In this document: positions 26,112-36,600 of the stretch, one piece after another | Numbering within the stretch: position 1 is the stretch's first letter | Layout of the letters: every line of letters begins with the position of its first letter | Source: Oleiphilus messinensis | Lineage (GTDB): Bacteria; Pseudomonadota; Gammaproteobacteria; Pseudomonadales; Oleiphilaceae | Reading direction: 5' to 3' | Assembly: GCF_002162375.1 (NCBI RefSeq) | Contig: NZ_CP021425.1 | Location: 2,663,501-2,727,500 of the forward strand | Length of the DNA: 64,000 nt | Notes under the pieces: model-generated | The model's database searches: none | The model's input: the letters and a program-made list of their open reading frames with translations, nothing else | What the model was told of the DNA's origin: nothing | Made by a program: the position numbers and the translations under genes

Positions 26112-26816
26112 CTACGCGGTATAACTAATTGCGCCAGAACCAAATACGGCCTCAAATGAGGCTTCTCCGGAAATTGCTTCATCATTAGCAGTACTGATGC
26201 CGGTTAAGGTTACGTTGATGATGTTGTTCCCTGAAATCGCGGACAGGTTAATCATACCATCTCCGGCATCTTCGTTATCAAGGGTGACCGGCACCGTGTT
26301 TTCGGGAAAGTTAAGCACATCATCCGCTGCAAAACCTGTGATTGTGTGAGCGTAAGTATCCGAAGCAAATACAAAAACTTCTTCATCAGCTGTAGCAGTG
26401 GTTGTCCCTGCGCCGTTGATGTTTACAGTGGTTGTCCCATTATTGTTTCCGCCGCCTGTGCTGAGGTTATCGTCCCCCAGGAAAATCGCACCGGCGCTTA
26501 CGTTAATCACCAGATCCCGGGTTTCACCGTCGCCGAAAATAATCGTGTTGGCTGTAGTGGATGCCGGAATCTCGATTTTATTACCCGTGTTGCCTGTAAA
26601 CGTAACCGTTGTACCGTTAACTTCAGTCGTGTAGTCACTGTAGTTGCCAGAGACGCGAATAATATCATTGCCCCCCAACAGGTTCAGATTCGCGTTGGTG
26701 CCCGCCATAATCTCGATATCATCCTGATCGTTGGTTCCGGTAACGTCCCAAATCGGGCTCGAGTTAAGGACAAATTGTCGCCCCGCGTCAGCACTTGTCA
26801 AAATTAGCTTTGCCAT
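26112..26816 (-). CDS. Small Gly/Asn/Asp-rich secreted-type protein
   Basis: A 234-residue protein from the ATG at 26816, which is preceded by AAGGGA; a longer frame to 26849 is less likely. It has no Sec signal. The sequence is rich in G, N, D, T and contains a short nonapeptide-like stretch (LLGGNDIIRVSGNYSDYTT) reminiscent of RTX calcium-binding proteins, suggesting export by a type I system or binding to the cell surface. Residues about 20-115 resemble residues about 35-130 of the large DUF11 protein encoded just upstream, so the two share a module. It is the second gene of that operon (80-bp gap) and is followed by a strong hairpin. Confidence 0.75.
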   Translation of the reverse strand: MAKLILTSADAGRQFVLNSSPIWDVTGTNDQDDIEIMAGTNANLNLLGGNDIIRVSGNYSDYTTEVNGTTVTFTGNTGNKIEIPASTTANTIIFGDGETRDLVINVSAGAIFLGDDNLSTGGGNNNGTTTVNINGAGTTTATADEEVFVFASDTYAHTITGFAADDVLNFPENTVPVTLDNEDAGDGMINLSAISGNNIINVTLTGISTANDEAISGEASFEAVFGSGAISYTA

Positions 26817-26896
26817 GGTAAATCCCTTCGTTAAGCTGTTTTCTGGCAATGGTGTGCTTTTTCAGCAATCACCATTGCCCCTTGTGGAAAAATCGA

Positions 26897-29800
26897 TTAG
26901 TTGTTCTGGATTGCAATCGTGTGTATCAGACTGATGATATCTTCGAGATCATCTGCACTCAGTTGTACAGACAATGGAATCAGGTCACCTGTAATCAATC
27001 CGGATTTCATCTTGATTGTTGCGGTTACTGTGCTGCTTTCACGGGCTGCCAGGGTGTCCAGATCCCAGAAGACTTCTTCGTATGCCTGACACGTCAGATT
27101 GCTGCCTTGAGAGTTACATCCGGAAGAAACATTCGGATCAACGTCGTCATAAATACTGAATGTGTCGACTTCGGCAGGCAGATGCAGTCTGAGTTGAGTG
27201 CTGTTTACCGGGAACAAACTGGTGTTGCTCACAGTGAAGGTGTAAGTCACACTACCGTCCGATTCAACGGTGCTCGAATCGGTTCCGATGGTAATTGCCA
27301 GTGGTAACGCTGATTCAGAAACGGTTAAGGTTTGCTCAGCTGTCTGGTCGATTTCGGATCCACTCTCGTGACTGATCTCGACAGCGCTGCTGAGCAGGTC
27401 TCCAGCTTCGAGTCCCGTGTTGGCCGATACAGTGACTTCATAACGCTCTGATTGTAAAACCTGTAGTTCGGCCAGCGACCAGGAAACCTGGTTGTCAGCG
27501 CCTTGTACGCCACTGTCGCTGATACTCTGTATTGTGACATTGTCGGGTAACTGTGCAGTGACCACAACGTTCGACAAAACTCCGGTTGTACTGTTGCTGA
27601 AATCAATCCAGTAGCTGTAGTTTTGTCCCGGAACAACCGGGTCAGTTGAGCTCGCCAGAGATAAATCTACAGTGGGGTCATTGTTGATTTTTGAGACATT
27701 CAGTAATTGAATATCATCGTTTAACCCATCTGCGGTCAGTTGCACGGGTAATTTGATGAGATCCCCGGAAATTAATCCCGTATTGATAAACATTCGTGCC
27801 GTGATGGTACTCGTTTCTCCGGCAGCCAATGTGCCTAAATTCCAATAAACTTCCTCAAACGCCTGACAAGTCAGATTACTGCCTTTGGAGTTGCAACCGG
27901 AACTGACATTTGGTTGAACATCGTAATAAATGCTCATGGTTGAGATTTCCGAAGGCAAGTGTAATCTCAATGAAACGTTGTCCAACGGAAACAGGCTGTC
28001 ATTGCCAACCGTAAAGGTATAATCGAGCGTACCCTCAGCGGTTGTTGTGGCTGAAAGTCGGTCAATTTTGAGGTTTACGGGCAGGGTCTCCTCGACGACG
28101 GTAATCGCATATTCACTGACCTGGTCGATTTCATGTCCGCCATCATGCTCAACCTGAACACTGCTGTTCAGAATGTCACCCGCCACAAGCGCATTATTTG
28201 CTGTGACCACAATCTCGCGACGACGAGCGTCGAACACGCTCAGACTGGGTAGGACCCAGGCCACGGTTTGACTATCGTTTTGGATACCACCATCACTGGC
28301 TGAGACGAAAGTAACCCCTTCTGGCAAGGTGGCGGTAACAGTTGCGTTGCTGAGCGCCGAGGTAGAAGCATTGCTCACATCAATCCAGTAACTGAAGGTT
28401 TCACCGGGAATGACCGGGTCGACCGTGGTGGACATGGCCAAATCGATCGTCGGGTCATTATTGACGACAGATGTTGTCAGCAAATCGATTCGGTCATTCA
28501 ATCCCTCTGCGGTGACTTGAACTGGCAACGCAATCAGGTCACCGTTAATGAGTCCGGTATCCATCACAACACGGGCATTGATGGCGCGACTTTCGCCTGC
28601 AGCGAGTGTTCCCAAATCCCAGAAAACTTCTTCCATGGCCTGACAAGTGAGATTACTGCCCAGAGAATTACAGCCGGAGCTGACATTGGGAGCAACGTCG
28701 TAGTAGATGCTCATGGCGTCCACTTCCGGGGGTAGAATCAACCTGACATCAACGTCGTTGACCGGTGAAACGCCAGTATTGCTCACAGTGAACACATAGT
28801 TAACGTCACCTTCTGCTGCAACCGATGTGGACTGTTGCGTGATATCAACTTTGATAGGCAGTGCGTCTTCAACAATCGTAACGGTATTTGAGGTTTGAGC
28901 ATCAACACTCAGGCCGCCATCGTATTGCAGTTTGGCCACACTGGTTTGCAAATGACCATCATATAAACCCGAATCAGCCTGGACTGTAACCATTCTGACC
29001 CGGTGCTCCAGTTCGCTAACATTACCGATTTCCCAAGTCACGGTTCCATTGGTATTAACACCACCATCACTCGCAGAGATCACAGTCAGTCCATCTGGTA
29101 GAGTCAGCGTCATAGTGGAATTGTTTAGCTGGGTCGCTACTTTGCCCATGGATACTGTGTAGGTAAACGTGTCGCCCGCTTTTACCGGATCGGTGGAAGG
29201 GGAGAGGGTCAGGTCGATATCGGCATCGGATTCTACCCAGATCGTCTCGGAGAGCTCCATTGCATCTTTTTCGTCAGCGGAAATCGTAAAGGGCAGTGTA
29301 ATCTGAGTGCCGTCCAGCTCTCCGGTATTAGTGCTCACGTCTACCGTGAGGGTGCGGGTTTCGCCTGAAGCGAGCGTACCGAGATTCCATTTTGGTACCT
29401 CAGTTGCCTGGCAGGTCAGGTTACTGCCTGCAGTATTACAGCCTGAAGAGACGTTGGGCTGCACATCATAGTAAATACTGAATGCGGTGAGCGCTTCAGG
29501 AACCGTGAGCTGCACTTCAACGTTTTCTATCTGGGCAATTTCCGAGTTTCCAACTGTGATCGTAAAGCGCACCCGATCCCCGGAGTTAAGGTATTGTTTG
29601 TCGGCGATCACATCTGCATGGAAACCGCGTTCAAATGTTTGTGGCGATGAGGCTGTGGATGATTTATCCTGCTCATTTACGGATAAACTCAACGTTGAAG
29701 CACTTCCGACGGGGAGTGTGACGCCCGCGATGGTGGCTTGATCAAGGGCGGTGAGCGTTAAGTTCGCAGAGCCGTCAGCAAAGGCAATGGTGACCGGCCC

Positions 29801-30100
29801 ATTCAAGCCCCGGAACGCAATCACACCGTTACTGCTATCCCGGACACGTATTACCGTGCCACTGATTTCAAATTGATAATTACTGTGGGCATTGGGTAAC
29901 TCCAAACGTTCGATATTACCATCAAGGTCGACCGTTGAGGATTGGGTAATCAACACCGTTTCGTTTCCGGTGTTGCCATAAACAGCGTCAATGCTGCTAT
30001 TTAGAGTGAGTGACTCGCTTGCAGCCATGACATAGGGTGCAGCGGATAGGGGGGTACAACAACTACTGATAACCAGAAAATACAGCGCTCTCCTAAACAT
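26897..30100 (-). CDS. Large DUF11 repeat surface protein
   Basis: A 1067-residue exported protein with a Sec signal peptide (cleaved near LSAA, about residue 21). Residues 35-130 form an N-terminal module shared with the next gene. From about 155 the protein consists of alternating Ig-like DUF11 modules. An A type contains YYDVxPNVSSGCN and GSNLTC (starting at residues 210, 466, 725 and 983, a period of 256-259), and a B type contains SYWID or TYTVS and SASDGGI (three copies). Each A module carries two cysteines that could pair in a disulfide. DUF11 domains occur in adhesins and cell-surface polymers. No anchor or LPXTG motif is seen, so attachment is unclear. Confidence 0.9.
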   Translation of the reverse strand: MFRRALYFLVISSCCTPLSAAPYVMAASESLTLNSSIDAVYGNTGNETVLITQSSTVDLDGNIERLELPNAHSNYQFEISGTVIRVRDSSNGVIAFRGLNGPVTIAFADGSANLTLTALDQATIAGVTLPVGSASTLSLSVNEQDKSSTASSPQTFERGFHADVIADKQYLNSGDRVRFTITVGNSEIAQIENVEVQLTVPEALTAFSIYYDVQPNVSSGCNTAGSNLTCQATEVPKWNLGTLASGETRTLTVDVSTNTGELDGTQITLPFTISADEKDAMELSETIWVESDADIDLTLSPSTDPVKAGDTFTYTVSMGKVATQLNNSTMTLTLPDGLTVISASDGGVNTNGTVTWEIGNVSELEHRVRMVTVQADSGLYDGHLQTSVAKLQYDGGLSVDAQTSNTVTIVEDALPIKVDITQQSTSVAAEGDVNYVFTVSNTGVSPVNDVDVRLILPPEVDAMSIYYDVAPNVSSGCNSLGSNLTCQAMEEVFWDLGTLAAGESRAINARVVMDTGLINGDLIALPVQVTAEGLNDRIDLLTTSVVNNDPTIDLAMSTTVDPVIPGETFSYWIDVSNASTSALSNATVTATLPEGVTFVSASDGGIQNDSQTVAWVLPSLSVFDARRREIVVTANNALVAGDILNSSVQVEHDGGHEIDQVSEYAITVVEETLPVNLKIDRLSATTTAEGTLDYTFTVGNDSLFPLDNVSLRLHLPSEISTMSIYYDVQPNVSSGCNSKGSNLTCQAFEEVYWNLGTLAAGETSTITARMFINTGLISGDLIKLPVQLTADGLNDDIQLLNVSKINNDPTVDLSLASSTDPVVPGQNYSYWIDFSNSTTGVLSNVVVTAQLPDNVTIQSISDSGVQGADNQVSWSLAELQVLQSERYEVTVSANTGLEAGDLLSSAVEISHESGSEIDQTAEQTLTVSESALPLAITIGTDSSTVESDGSVTYTFTVSNTSLFPVNSTQLRLHLPAEVDTFSIYDDVDPNVSSGCNSQGSNLTCQAYEEVFWDLDTLAARESSTVTATIKMKSGLITGDLIPLSVQLSADDLEDIISLIHTIAIQNN

Positions 30101-30861
30101 TTGCCTTGTCCTTTAGATCTTGTTGACTTCTGATGAGTTAATTGTGCAGTGGATTTTTTCCATCACTGTGTGAAGCATGTCAATATTGAATCGTTAGTCT
30201 GTTGCCTCAGAATTAAATCGGGGCGGGTTGGTGCAGGGTTAAGGGTGGAGACACCTCCTTTTGAATTAAAAAAGCATGAATTTGAGTGTATCGGTTTTGA
30301 TTATTCTTGAGCGTTAGGATGGTTAAAAAAAGAACGCTCTTATTATCGTTATCTAGCGGCAAATATCCTGATGCCCCCTCATATTTTTTGTTACAGTTTT
30401 TTGAATAAAATTTGTATCCGGTGCGGAGCCTGCCCATTTTTCCTTGTTATTACGGGGTGTTCATATGGTTTCCGGATTGCAGTAAAAATTTAATATTTAT
30501 CAAATTCGAAATAACAATTCTGCTGCGCGGAGCTGACCCTAAGATACAGAAAAATATAGGGATAAGCGTTTTAATATCGAGGTAGGCTTTGTAGAAATGG
30601 CCCTGTTATTCACGGTTTCAAATAACGGATTGGCCTCTGAACTGTAAGATTGATTTCTCTATCTGCGCGACTAGTTATTGGAATTTTGTTCCGTTCGTGT
30701 AATAGTTCACACTTTCAGAGAAAAAATGAACGGAATAATTATTATAAAGCCAAATTGGATAGCGTTCGCAGACACTGTAATTAACAACAATAATATGATT
30801 AGTCATGAGTTCAGGGCTTGGGCGGATGTTGCCTGGCCGGTGTTTGAGGCGCCAAATTTAT
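30101..30861. other. Non-coding stretch with no convincing gene
   Basis: About 760 bp between the divergent repeat-protein operon and the small duplicated genes. Open frames here (for example 30213-30437 minus and 30678-30914 plus) lack family signals, good start sites or conserved features. The DNA is AT-rich and presumably holds the promoters of both neighbours. No further structure was recognised. Confidence 0.5.
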
Positions 30862-31188
30862 ATGAAAACTTGGACAATCCCGAATTGGGAAGAATCCTGG
30901 GAATTGGAATATGAAGTTCCCTTGCTTAACGCATTAGCTAACGATATTGAGAAAGCCTATTCAGACTTGAAATGCAAACCCGATACAGCCTCACGTGGCT
31001 GTGTATTTTGTGAAGTTTTTCGAGCAGGCAAGAAAATTTCTAAAGTGTGTGTTGCCAAACATGAATCCGGACAGCCGCTTTATTCTGTTTACCTTGGGAG
31101 TAGAGAAGATGAATTTCATGGCTTTAATAAAGCCGCGATCATCAGCATCCTGGCGAATTATACAGACGCTTTACCGCAAACTCCCTAG
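30862..31188 (+). CDS. Unknown protein, copy 1 of a tandem pair
   Basis: A 108-residue acidic cytoplasmic protein starting MKTWTIPNWEESWELEYEVP. Shared landmarks with the gene at 31565 are the start segment, a pair of cysteines (CVFCEVFR), ESGQPLYSVYLGS and EDEFHGFNK, then SILANYTDALP at the end. The family is not recognised. The two copies differ at many positions but keep the same length and spacing, which argues that both are real genes under selection. An ATG start is chosen because similarity to the second copy begins there; the frame is open upstream. Confidence 0.7.
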   Translation: MKTWTIPNWEESWELEYEVPLLNALANDIEKAYSDLKCKPDTASRGCVFCEVFRAGKKISKVCVAKHESGQPLYSVYLGSREDEFHGFNKAAIISILANYTDALPQTP

Positions 31189-31564
31189 CGTTGATCTGTT
31201 TGCCCACTAGCACCCTTGGTTCGATCAGGTCGGCATAGCCTCCTGAGCGAGCACATGGTGTTGTCTAATGTATTTGACCTTGAATCACATCGTTTGGTCT
31301 CGAACTATCTAGACCGCCTGCCCCAATCTTTATACTTCCCCAGTGTTGATTGTATGCGACCCGTAAACATTGCTTCGCATGAACTGACGGATCTTCACGT
31401 GCATGGTAAAAAACTTGACATTAAAGTGCACTTTAAACTTAGGATATCACCACACAAGACAGACGTAACCCGCGCAGATGTGCTGATTCAATGACTTTTT
31501 GATTCACTTCCAGCGATTATGGGTGACGTTACAACCGGGTATATTGAAAAACAGGGAATGTGGT

Positions 31565-31891
31565 ATGAAAACGTGCTCAATCCTGAATTGGGGCGAGTCC
31601 TGGGAATTGGAATATGAAGTTCCCTTACTCAGTGCATTAGCGAGCGATATTGAGAGCGTCCATACTGATTTAAAATGTGAACTCGATAAGGCTTCAAAAG
31701 AATGTATTTTTTGTGAAGTTATACGGGCCGACAAAATAATTGCAAAGATTTGCGTGGACGAGCATGAATCCGGGCAGCCACTTTATTCTGTCTATCTGGG
31801 GAGCAAAGAGGACGAATTTCATGGTTTCAATAAAATGACGATTATCAGTATTTTGTCGAACTACACTGACGCGTTGCCCGTTAAATTATAG
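31565..31891 (+). CDS. Unknown protein, copy 2 of a tandem pair
   Basis: A 108-residue paralog of the preceding gene, beginning MKTCSILNWGESWELEYEVP, with the CIFCEV cysteine pair, ESGQPLYSVYLGSKEDEFHG and SILSNYTDALP. The DNA of the two copies is still nearly identical over WELEYEVP but diverged elsewhere, so the duplication is not recent. Small paralogous pairs like this are seen among immunity proteins and among DUFs of unknown role; nothing here decides between them. A terminator follows 40 bp after the stop. Confidence 0.7.
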   Translation: MKTCSILNWGESWELEYEVPLLSALASDIESVHTDLKCELDKASKECIFCEVIRADKIIAKICVDEHESGQPLYSVYLGSKEDEFHGFNKMTIISILSNYTDALPVKL

Positions 31892-31930
31892 TTCTGCGAC
31901 AGGTATTAACGGATAGAGGTTTTTCAGGCT

Positions 31931-31968
31931 CGGACACTGATTGGGCTTTCCAGTGTCCGTACTTTTTA
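31931..31968 (+). terminator. Terminator after the duplicated unknown genes
   Basis: CGGACACTG pairs with CAGTGTCCG around an 11-nt loop and is followed by TACTTTTTAA, a good intrinsic terminator for the plus-strand gene ending at 31891. Confidence 0.85.
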
Positions 31969-32113
31969 ACTGAATAAAAAGCAGTACTTGCTATTTTAAT
32001 TTGTCTGACAATCGGATCAGTTGCTGTATCTGTGCGCTCTGTTGTAAAGTGAGGTGTATCCGACTTTGAGTTTGTGAGACCTCAATCTGGCCACATTGAT
32101 CTGGAGTACCCAA

Positions 32114-32998
32114 ATGCCTGCCGCTGCTGTTAATTCACTTGAAATCCACTATGAAACCTTTGGCTCCCCGTCTGATCCCGCCATCCTGTTGATTATGGGA
32201 TTGGGGACCCAAATGATTTACTGGCATACCGAGTTTTGCCAACAGTTGGCCGACAATGGCTATTTCGTTATTCGGTACGATAACCGTGATGTAGGTAAGT
32301 CCTCTTACCTGAAAGATCAGCCTGTACCGGATTTAACCAAATTATTAATGTCCGTGACACTTGGGGGCAAGCCCGAAGCCCCATACAGTTTACAGGATAT
32401 GGCTGTTGATGCATTGGGCTTACTTGATCACCTGGGAGTGGGGCGAGCACATTTGGTCGGGATGTCGATGGGCGGAATGATTGCGCAGACCATCGCGTTT
32501 ACTTATCCTGACCGGGTTAATTCACTAACCTCAATCATGTCATCTACTGGGGATTTTACGTTGCCACAGGCGAAACCCGAAGCCATGGCAACGTTAACAC
32601 AATCGATTCCTGCAACGCGGGAGGACTACATAAGGGTTACGAAATCAATCTGGCGAGTGTTGTCCGGTCCCGTTGCTGAGTTTGAAGAAGACAGATACGC
32701 AGAACTGGCTGGCGAAGCTTTTGATCGGGGTTTGAATGCGGCCGGATTTGTAAGACATTTCGCTGCAATTATCACCGATGGTGATCGAACATCAAGGTTG
32801 GCGGGGATAACGACGCCAACACTGGTGGTGCATGGCACGCTTGACCCGTTAATTCCATACGAACATGGGGTTGCCACTTCCCGCGCGATTGAAAGTTCAA
32901 GCCTGGTAACAATAGAAGGGATGGGGCACACACTGCCTGCACAATACTGGCCTGAAATACAGCGCGCGATATTGTCGTTGATTCGTACTGTTTCGTGA
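32114..32998 (+). CDS. Alpha/beta hydrolase
   Basis: A 294-residue hydrolase from the ATG at 32114, which has GGAG upstream; an in-frame TTG at 32096 is weaker. The fold signatures are the oxyanion turn LLIMGLGTQMIYW, the YDNRDVGKSS segment, nucleophile Ser in HLVGMSMGGMIAQ, acid Asp in VVHGTLDPLIPYEH and catalytic His in EGMGHTLP. It reads like esterases or epoxide-hydrolase-like proteins of the RdmC/TAP type. A MerR gene follows 98 bp later on the same strand. Substrate unknown. Confidence 0.88.
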   Translation: MPAAAVNSLEIHYETFGSPSDPAILLIMGLGTQMIYWHTEFCQQLADNGYFVIRYDNRDVGKSSYLKDQPVPDLTKLLMSVTLGGKPEAPYSLQDMAVDALGLLDHLGVGRAHLVGMSMGGMIAQTIAFTYPDRVNSLTSIMSSTGDFTLPQAKPEAMATLTQSIPATREDYIRVTKSIWRVLSGPVAEFEEDRYAELAGEAFDRGLNAAGFVRHFAAIITDGDRTSRLAGITTPTLVVHGTLDPLIPYEHGVATSRAIESSSLVTIEGMGHTLPAQYWPEIQRAILSLIRTVS

Positions 32999-33095
32999 AT
33001 CGGGTTTTCGGACTAACCTGTTAGGGACGACTTCGATTTTTTCCGGTTACCGTTACGCGCATTGAACTCAAGAAGTTATCGAAGAGGACTCAATT

Positions 33096-33512
33096 ATGAA
33101 AATTGGTGAATTGGCTGAACTAACGGGTTTAGCACCTTCAAAAATAAGGTTCTATGAAAGTATCGGTCTTTTAAAGGCCGTGAAGCGTCAGTCAAATGGT
33201 TACCGAAGTTATCCGCCTGAAGCTGCAGTTATATTGAGTATGATCGTGCGTGCACAGGACGCCGGTTTTAGCCTGGAAGAATTGAGTGCTCTGTTACCTG
33301 CTGATTTGACCCAATGGGATCATACATCTATTGTCACCGCAATTCGCCAGAAAATTCACGATGTTGAAGCGCTACGGGCGAGACTTGATAGTAATCTTGT
33401 CCAGTTACGGGAAGTACTCCATGAAATCGAGGCGAAACCTGCTGATGTGGATTGTGCAGACAATGCCAAACGGTTATTGACTGAATATGGACTGGTTACC
33501 AAAGAAGATTAA
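33096..33512 (+). CDS. MerR-family regulator
   Basis: A 138-residue MerR-type regulator. The DNA-binding part reads MKIGELAELTGLAPSKIRFY, then ESIGLLKAVKRQSNGYRSYP. A long dimerisation helix spans about residues 80-115 (IRQKIHDVEALRARL). A single Cys lies in the C-terminal tail (DVDCADNAKR). The site GAAGAGG lies eleven bases before the ATG. It follows the hydrolase gene and may control it, as MerR genes often sit with their target, but no palindromic -35/-10 spacer was confirmed. Confidence 0.88.
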   Translation: MKIGELAELTGLAPSKIRFYESIGLLKAVKRQSNGYRSYPPEAAVILSMIVRAQDAGFSLEELSALLPADLTQWDHTSIVTAIRQKIHDVEALRARLDSNLVQLREVLHEIEAKPADVDCADNAKRLLTEYGLVTKED

Positions 33513-33616
33513 GTTTGTCAGTTCATGAAATCGGGGTACGCCCTTGTCGAAACAATTTAACTGTTCTGACCAGATAATCTAAACGTTTCAGAGATTGCTA
33601 TACTTACGGCATTGTT

Positions 33617-36600
33617 GTGCACACAGCCTGTGTACGTGACCCCATTGCTGAGGATGGCAGTTTGTTGATCAAGGTTGCTGGATATGAAATTGAAGAAACA
33701 CTCTCGGTTAACAGTGTAACTATTGTTTGTCGAGGCTGGCGATTAACGGATCAAAAAAGGGTTATTCTCAAGGCGCTGATAGCGCCTCACCCCTCGTTAG
33801 AGCGTCTTGCACGCTTTCAGTTTGGTTTTGATGTTTTACAAAAATTTGATCACGCCTGCATTATCAAGCCGTTGCAGTGGGTCGCGCCGGGATCTTCTTT
33901 TCCCTATCCGGTTATGATCCTTGACGATTTCGGTGGCTCTGAGCTGTTGGCCTATCTCCAACGCCAAAACTGTCAATACTTGTCAATAAAGACCTTTTTT
34001 TCGATTGCCATGCAATTGGTGGGCGCGCTAAGTGAAATCCACCAGAAGCACGTCATACATAAAGACCTCCATCCTGCCAATATCGCATTCGATCCCTTTT
34101 CGGGACGTGTTCAAATTTTTGATTTCGATATGTCCAGTTGCTTGTCAAGAGAGCAGCCAGCACTGAACCCACCTGACAGGTTAGAGGGACGATTGCACTA
34201 CCTCTCGCCAGAACAGACTGGGCGCATGAACCGGCTACTCGACTATCGCTGTGATTTTTATTCTCTGGGCGCGACCTTTTTTCACCTGTTGACCGGGAAA
34301 CCACCATTTCAGGCAGATGATGCTCTCGGGTTAGTCTATGCCCATCTGGCGGAACGCCCGCCGTCCGTCAGGGAAACGAGGCCTGATATTCCCGAAGCAC
34401 TGGCACGGGTAATTGACAAATTGCTGGCAAAATCCGCCGAAGATCGCTATCAAAGTGCTCAGGGCCTCAAAGCTGATTTGGAAAGGGTGGAAAGCGCTTT
34501 TCTGGCACATCAGGAATTGCAGGATTTTAATCCTGGTGCGTTCGATAAATCCGGCCTATTGCTAATACCTCAAAAAATTTATGGCCGGGAGGATGAGATT
34601 CACACACTGCTGCGTTGTTTTCTGAAGGCTTCCGGGCGAACCCCGGTACTATTAACTGTGTCTGGCAGTGCAGGCATTGGAAAATCGGCATTGGTGCATG
34701 AAATACATAAGCCGGTTACGGAATACAACGGTCTGTTTTGTGCCGGGAAGTTTGAAAAATTACGCAAGAATATTCCCTATTTTGGCCTTCAAAACGCATT
34801 GATACCCTGGTTCCAGTGGGTTTTTAGTCGCTCAGACGTTCAGCTGTCTTTAGTTCGGACTGCATTAATAAGTGCCCTTGGCAAAAATGCACGAGTGTTA
34901 TGTGACTTTATGCCAGAATTCTACAGGTTATTTGGGGAGCTGCCTGAAGTCAGCCAGCTGGGGCCGGAAGAAACGAAAAACCGCTTTCATCATATTTTTA
35001 AACAGTTCATAAAATTGGCTAGCCAGGATCAAGCCATCGTATTGTTTCTGGATGACTTACAATGGGCGGACTCCGGCACACTTTCATTATTGCCGATGCT
35101 GATTGCTGATCCGGATTCCCGATTACTGGTGATTATCGCGTATAGGGATAGTGAGATCGATTCGTCTCATCCGGTTACTCATATGCTAGCTGAATTGCAT
35201 AATGCCCTCAGTGAAACCGGAGATCTATACCGTATTCATCTGACTTCACTCACGAGCAAACAGGTGGTAGAGCTGTGTCAGGATACTTTTCATCTGGATG
35301 AGCGATCGGTTGAGCCACTGGCTGAGATGTTGGTTCGCAAAACATCTGGAAACCCTTTTTACATTAATGAATTTCTTCGGATGTTGTACAGCGAAGAACT
35401 CATAGACTTTGAAATGGGCTGCTGGCATTGGGATCTTGTTAATATCGAAGCAAAATGTGGTACTGAAAACGTCATTGAATTATTAATCAGCAACATGCGT
35501 CAGTTGTCAGACGGAACGCAAAAAATCTTGCAAGTGGCTTCAGTGTTGGGCAATCAGTTTACATTGTCTGCACTAGAGCATGCGTCGACAATGGAGTCCG
35601 AAAACATACTTTTACACCTGGAACCTGCTCTCTTTGCTGGAATGCTTATTCAGCAAGGTGGAGATTTTCGTTACCGGTTTGGTCATGATCGAATGCAACA
35701 AGCGGCTTATGAACTGGTTCCTGAGGTGGACAGATCCAAGCTTCATTTACGTGTGGGCTACAATATTCTGAATTCAGGAGAGAAGGGATTATCGGATACC
35801 GATTGTTTCAGTGTCGTTGAACACCTCAATCACTGTCACCATTTAATTGAAACAACATACGAGCGGCAGTTGCTTGCACAACTCAATCTCCGCGCAGCGA
35901 GGCTGGCCCATGCCGCGAGCGCGTGGCACTCCGTCACTACATATAGCCAGGCTGGAATTGCGCTATTGGATCAGGGGCATTGGCAAAAAGACCCGGATAC
36001 CTGCGAACAACTCTATTCATTAAATGCAGAATCGCTCTACCTGACTGGTTTGCACCGTGAATCGGAGCAGATCTATCAGTTGTTAACACCGCATTTGAGA
36101 ACAGATTTATCCCGTGCGGAAGTATGTGCGGAACGGGTTATACAATTCATTGGGCGTGGGGAATGGGATCGGGCCATTCAATTTTGTACCCAGGGGCTTG
36201 AGTTTGTCGGAATCGAGGTACCTGACTCAGAGGGTCTTGAAGCAGCATTACGCCACGAGGAGGCAATACAGGCTGAAAAGGGCTGGATATTATCGAACGC
36301 TGTACTGCAATTACCAGAAATGCATGATCCGAAAATCCGGTTAGGGATGCGTTTAATGGTTAATTTAGCTGTGTGTTACTCGATTAAAAGCCTCACGCCA
36401 CTTGATCAGTATATTGCAGTAAAAGGGTGTAATCTTACCGTTGAGTATGGTCGGTCAGAAAGTACTGCGATGATCCTGTGCTGTCGGATGCTTTTCTATA
36501 AAAAAAATAAAGACCCGAGGAGCGCCTTAGCGTTGGCAACTCAGGCAAAACTATTGGCGGAAAGTTATAGCAACCATAAAGATTTATCCAATTGCTACAA

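Noticed and set aside
30213-30437. 74-residue minus-strand frame upstream of the DUF11 gene
   Set aside because: Low-complexity, no start signal and no recognisable motif in an AT-rich promoter region.
31216-31494. 92-residue plus-strand frame between the duplicated small genes
   Set aside because: It starts with TTG or a weak ATG, lacks a ribosome site and shows no family pattern; kept out as probably non-coding.
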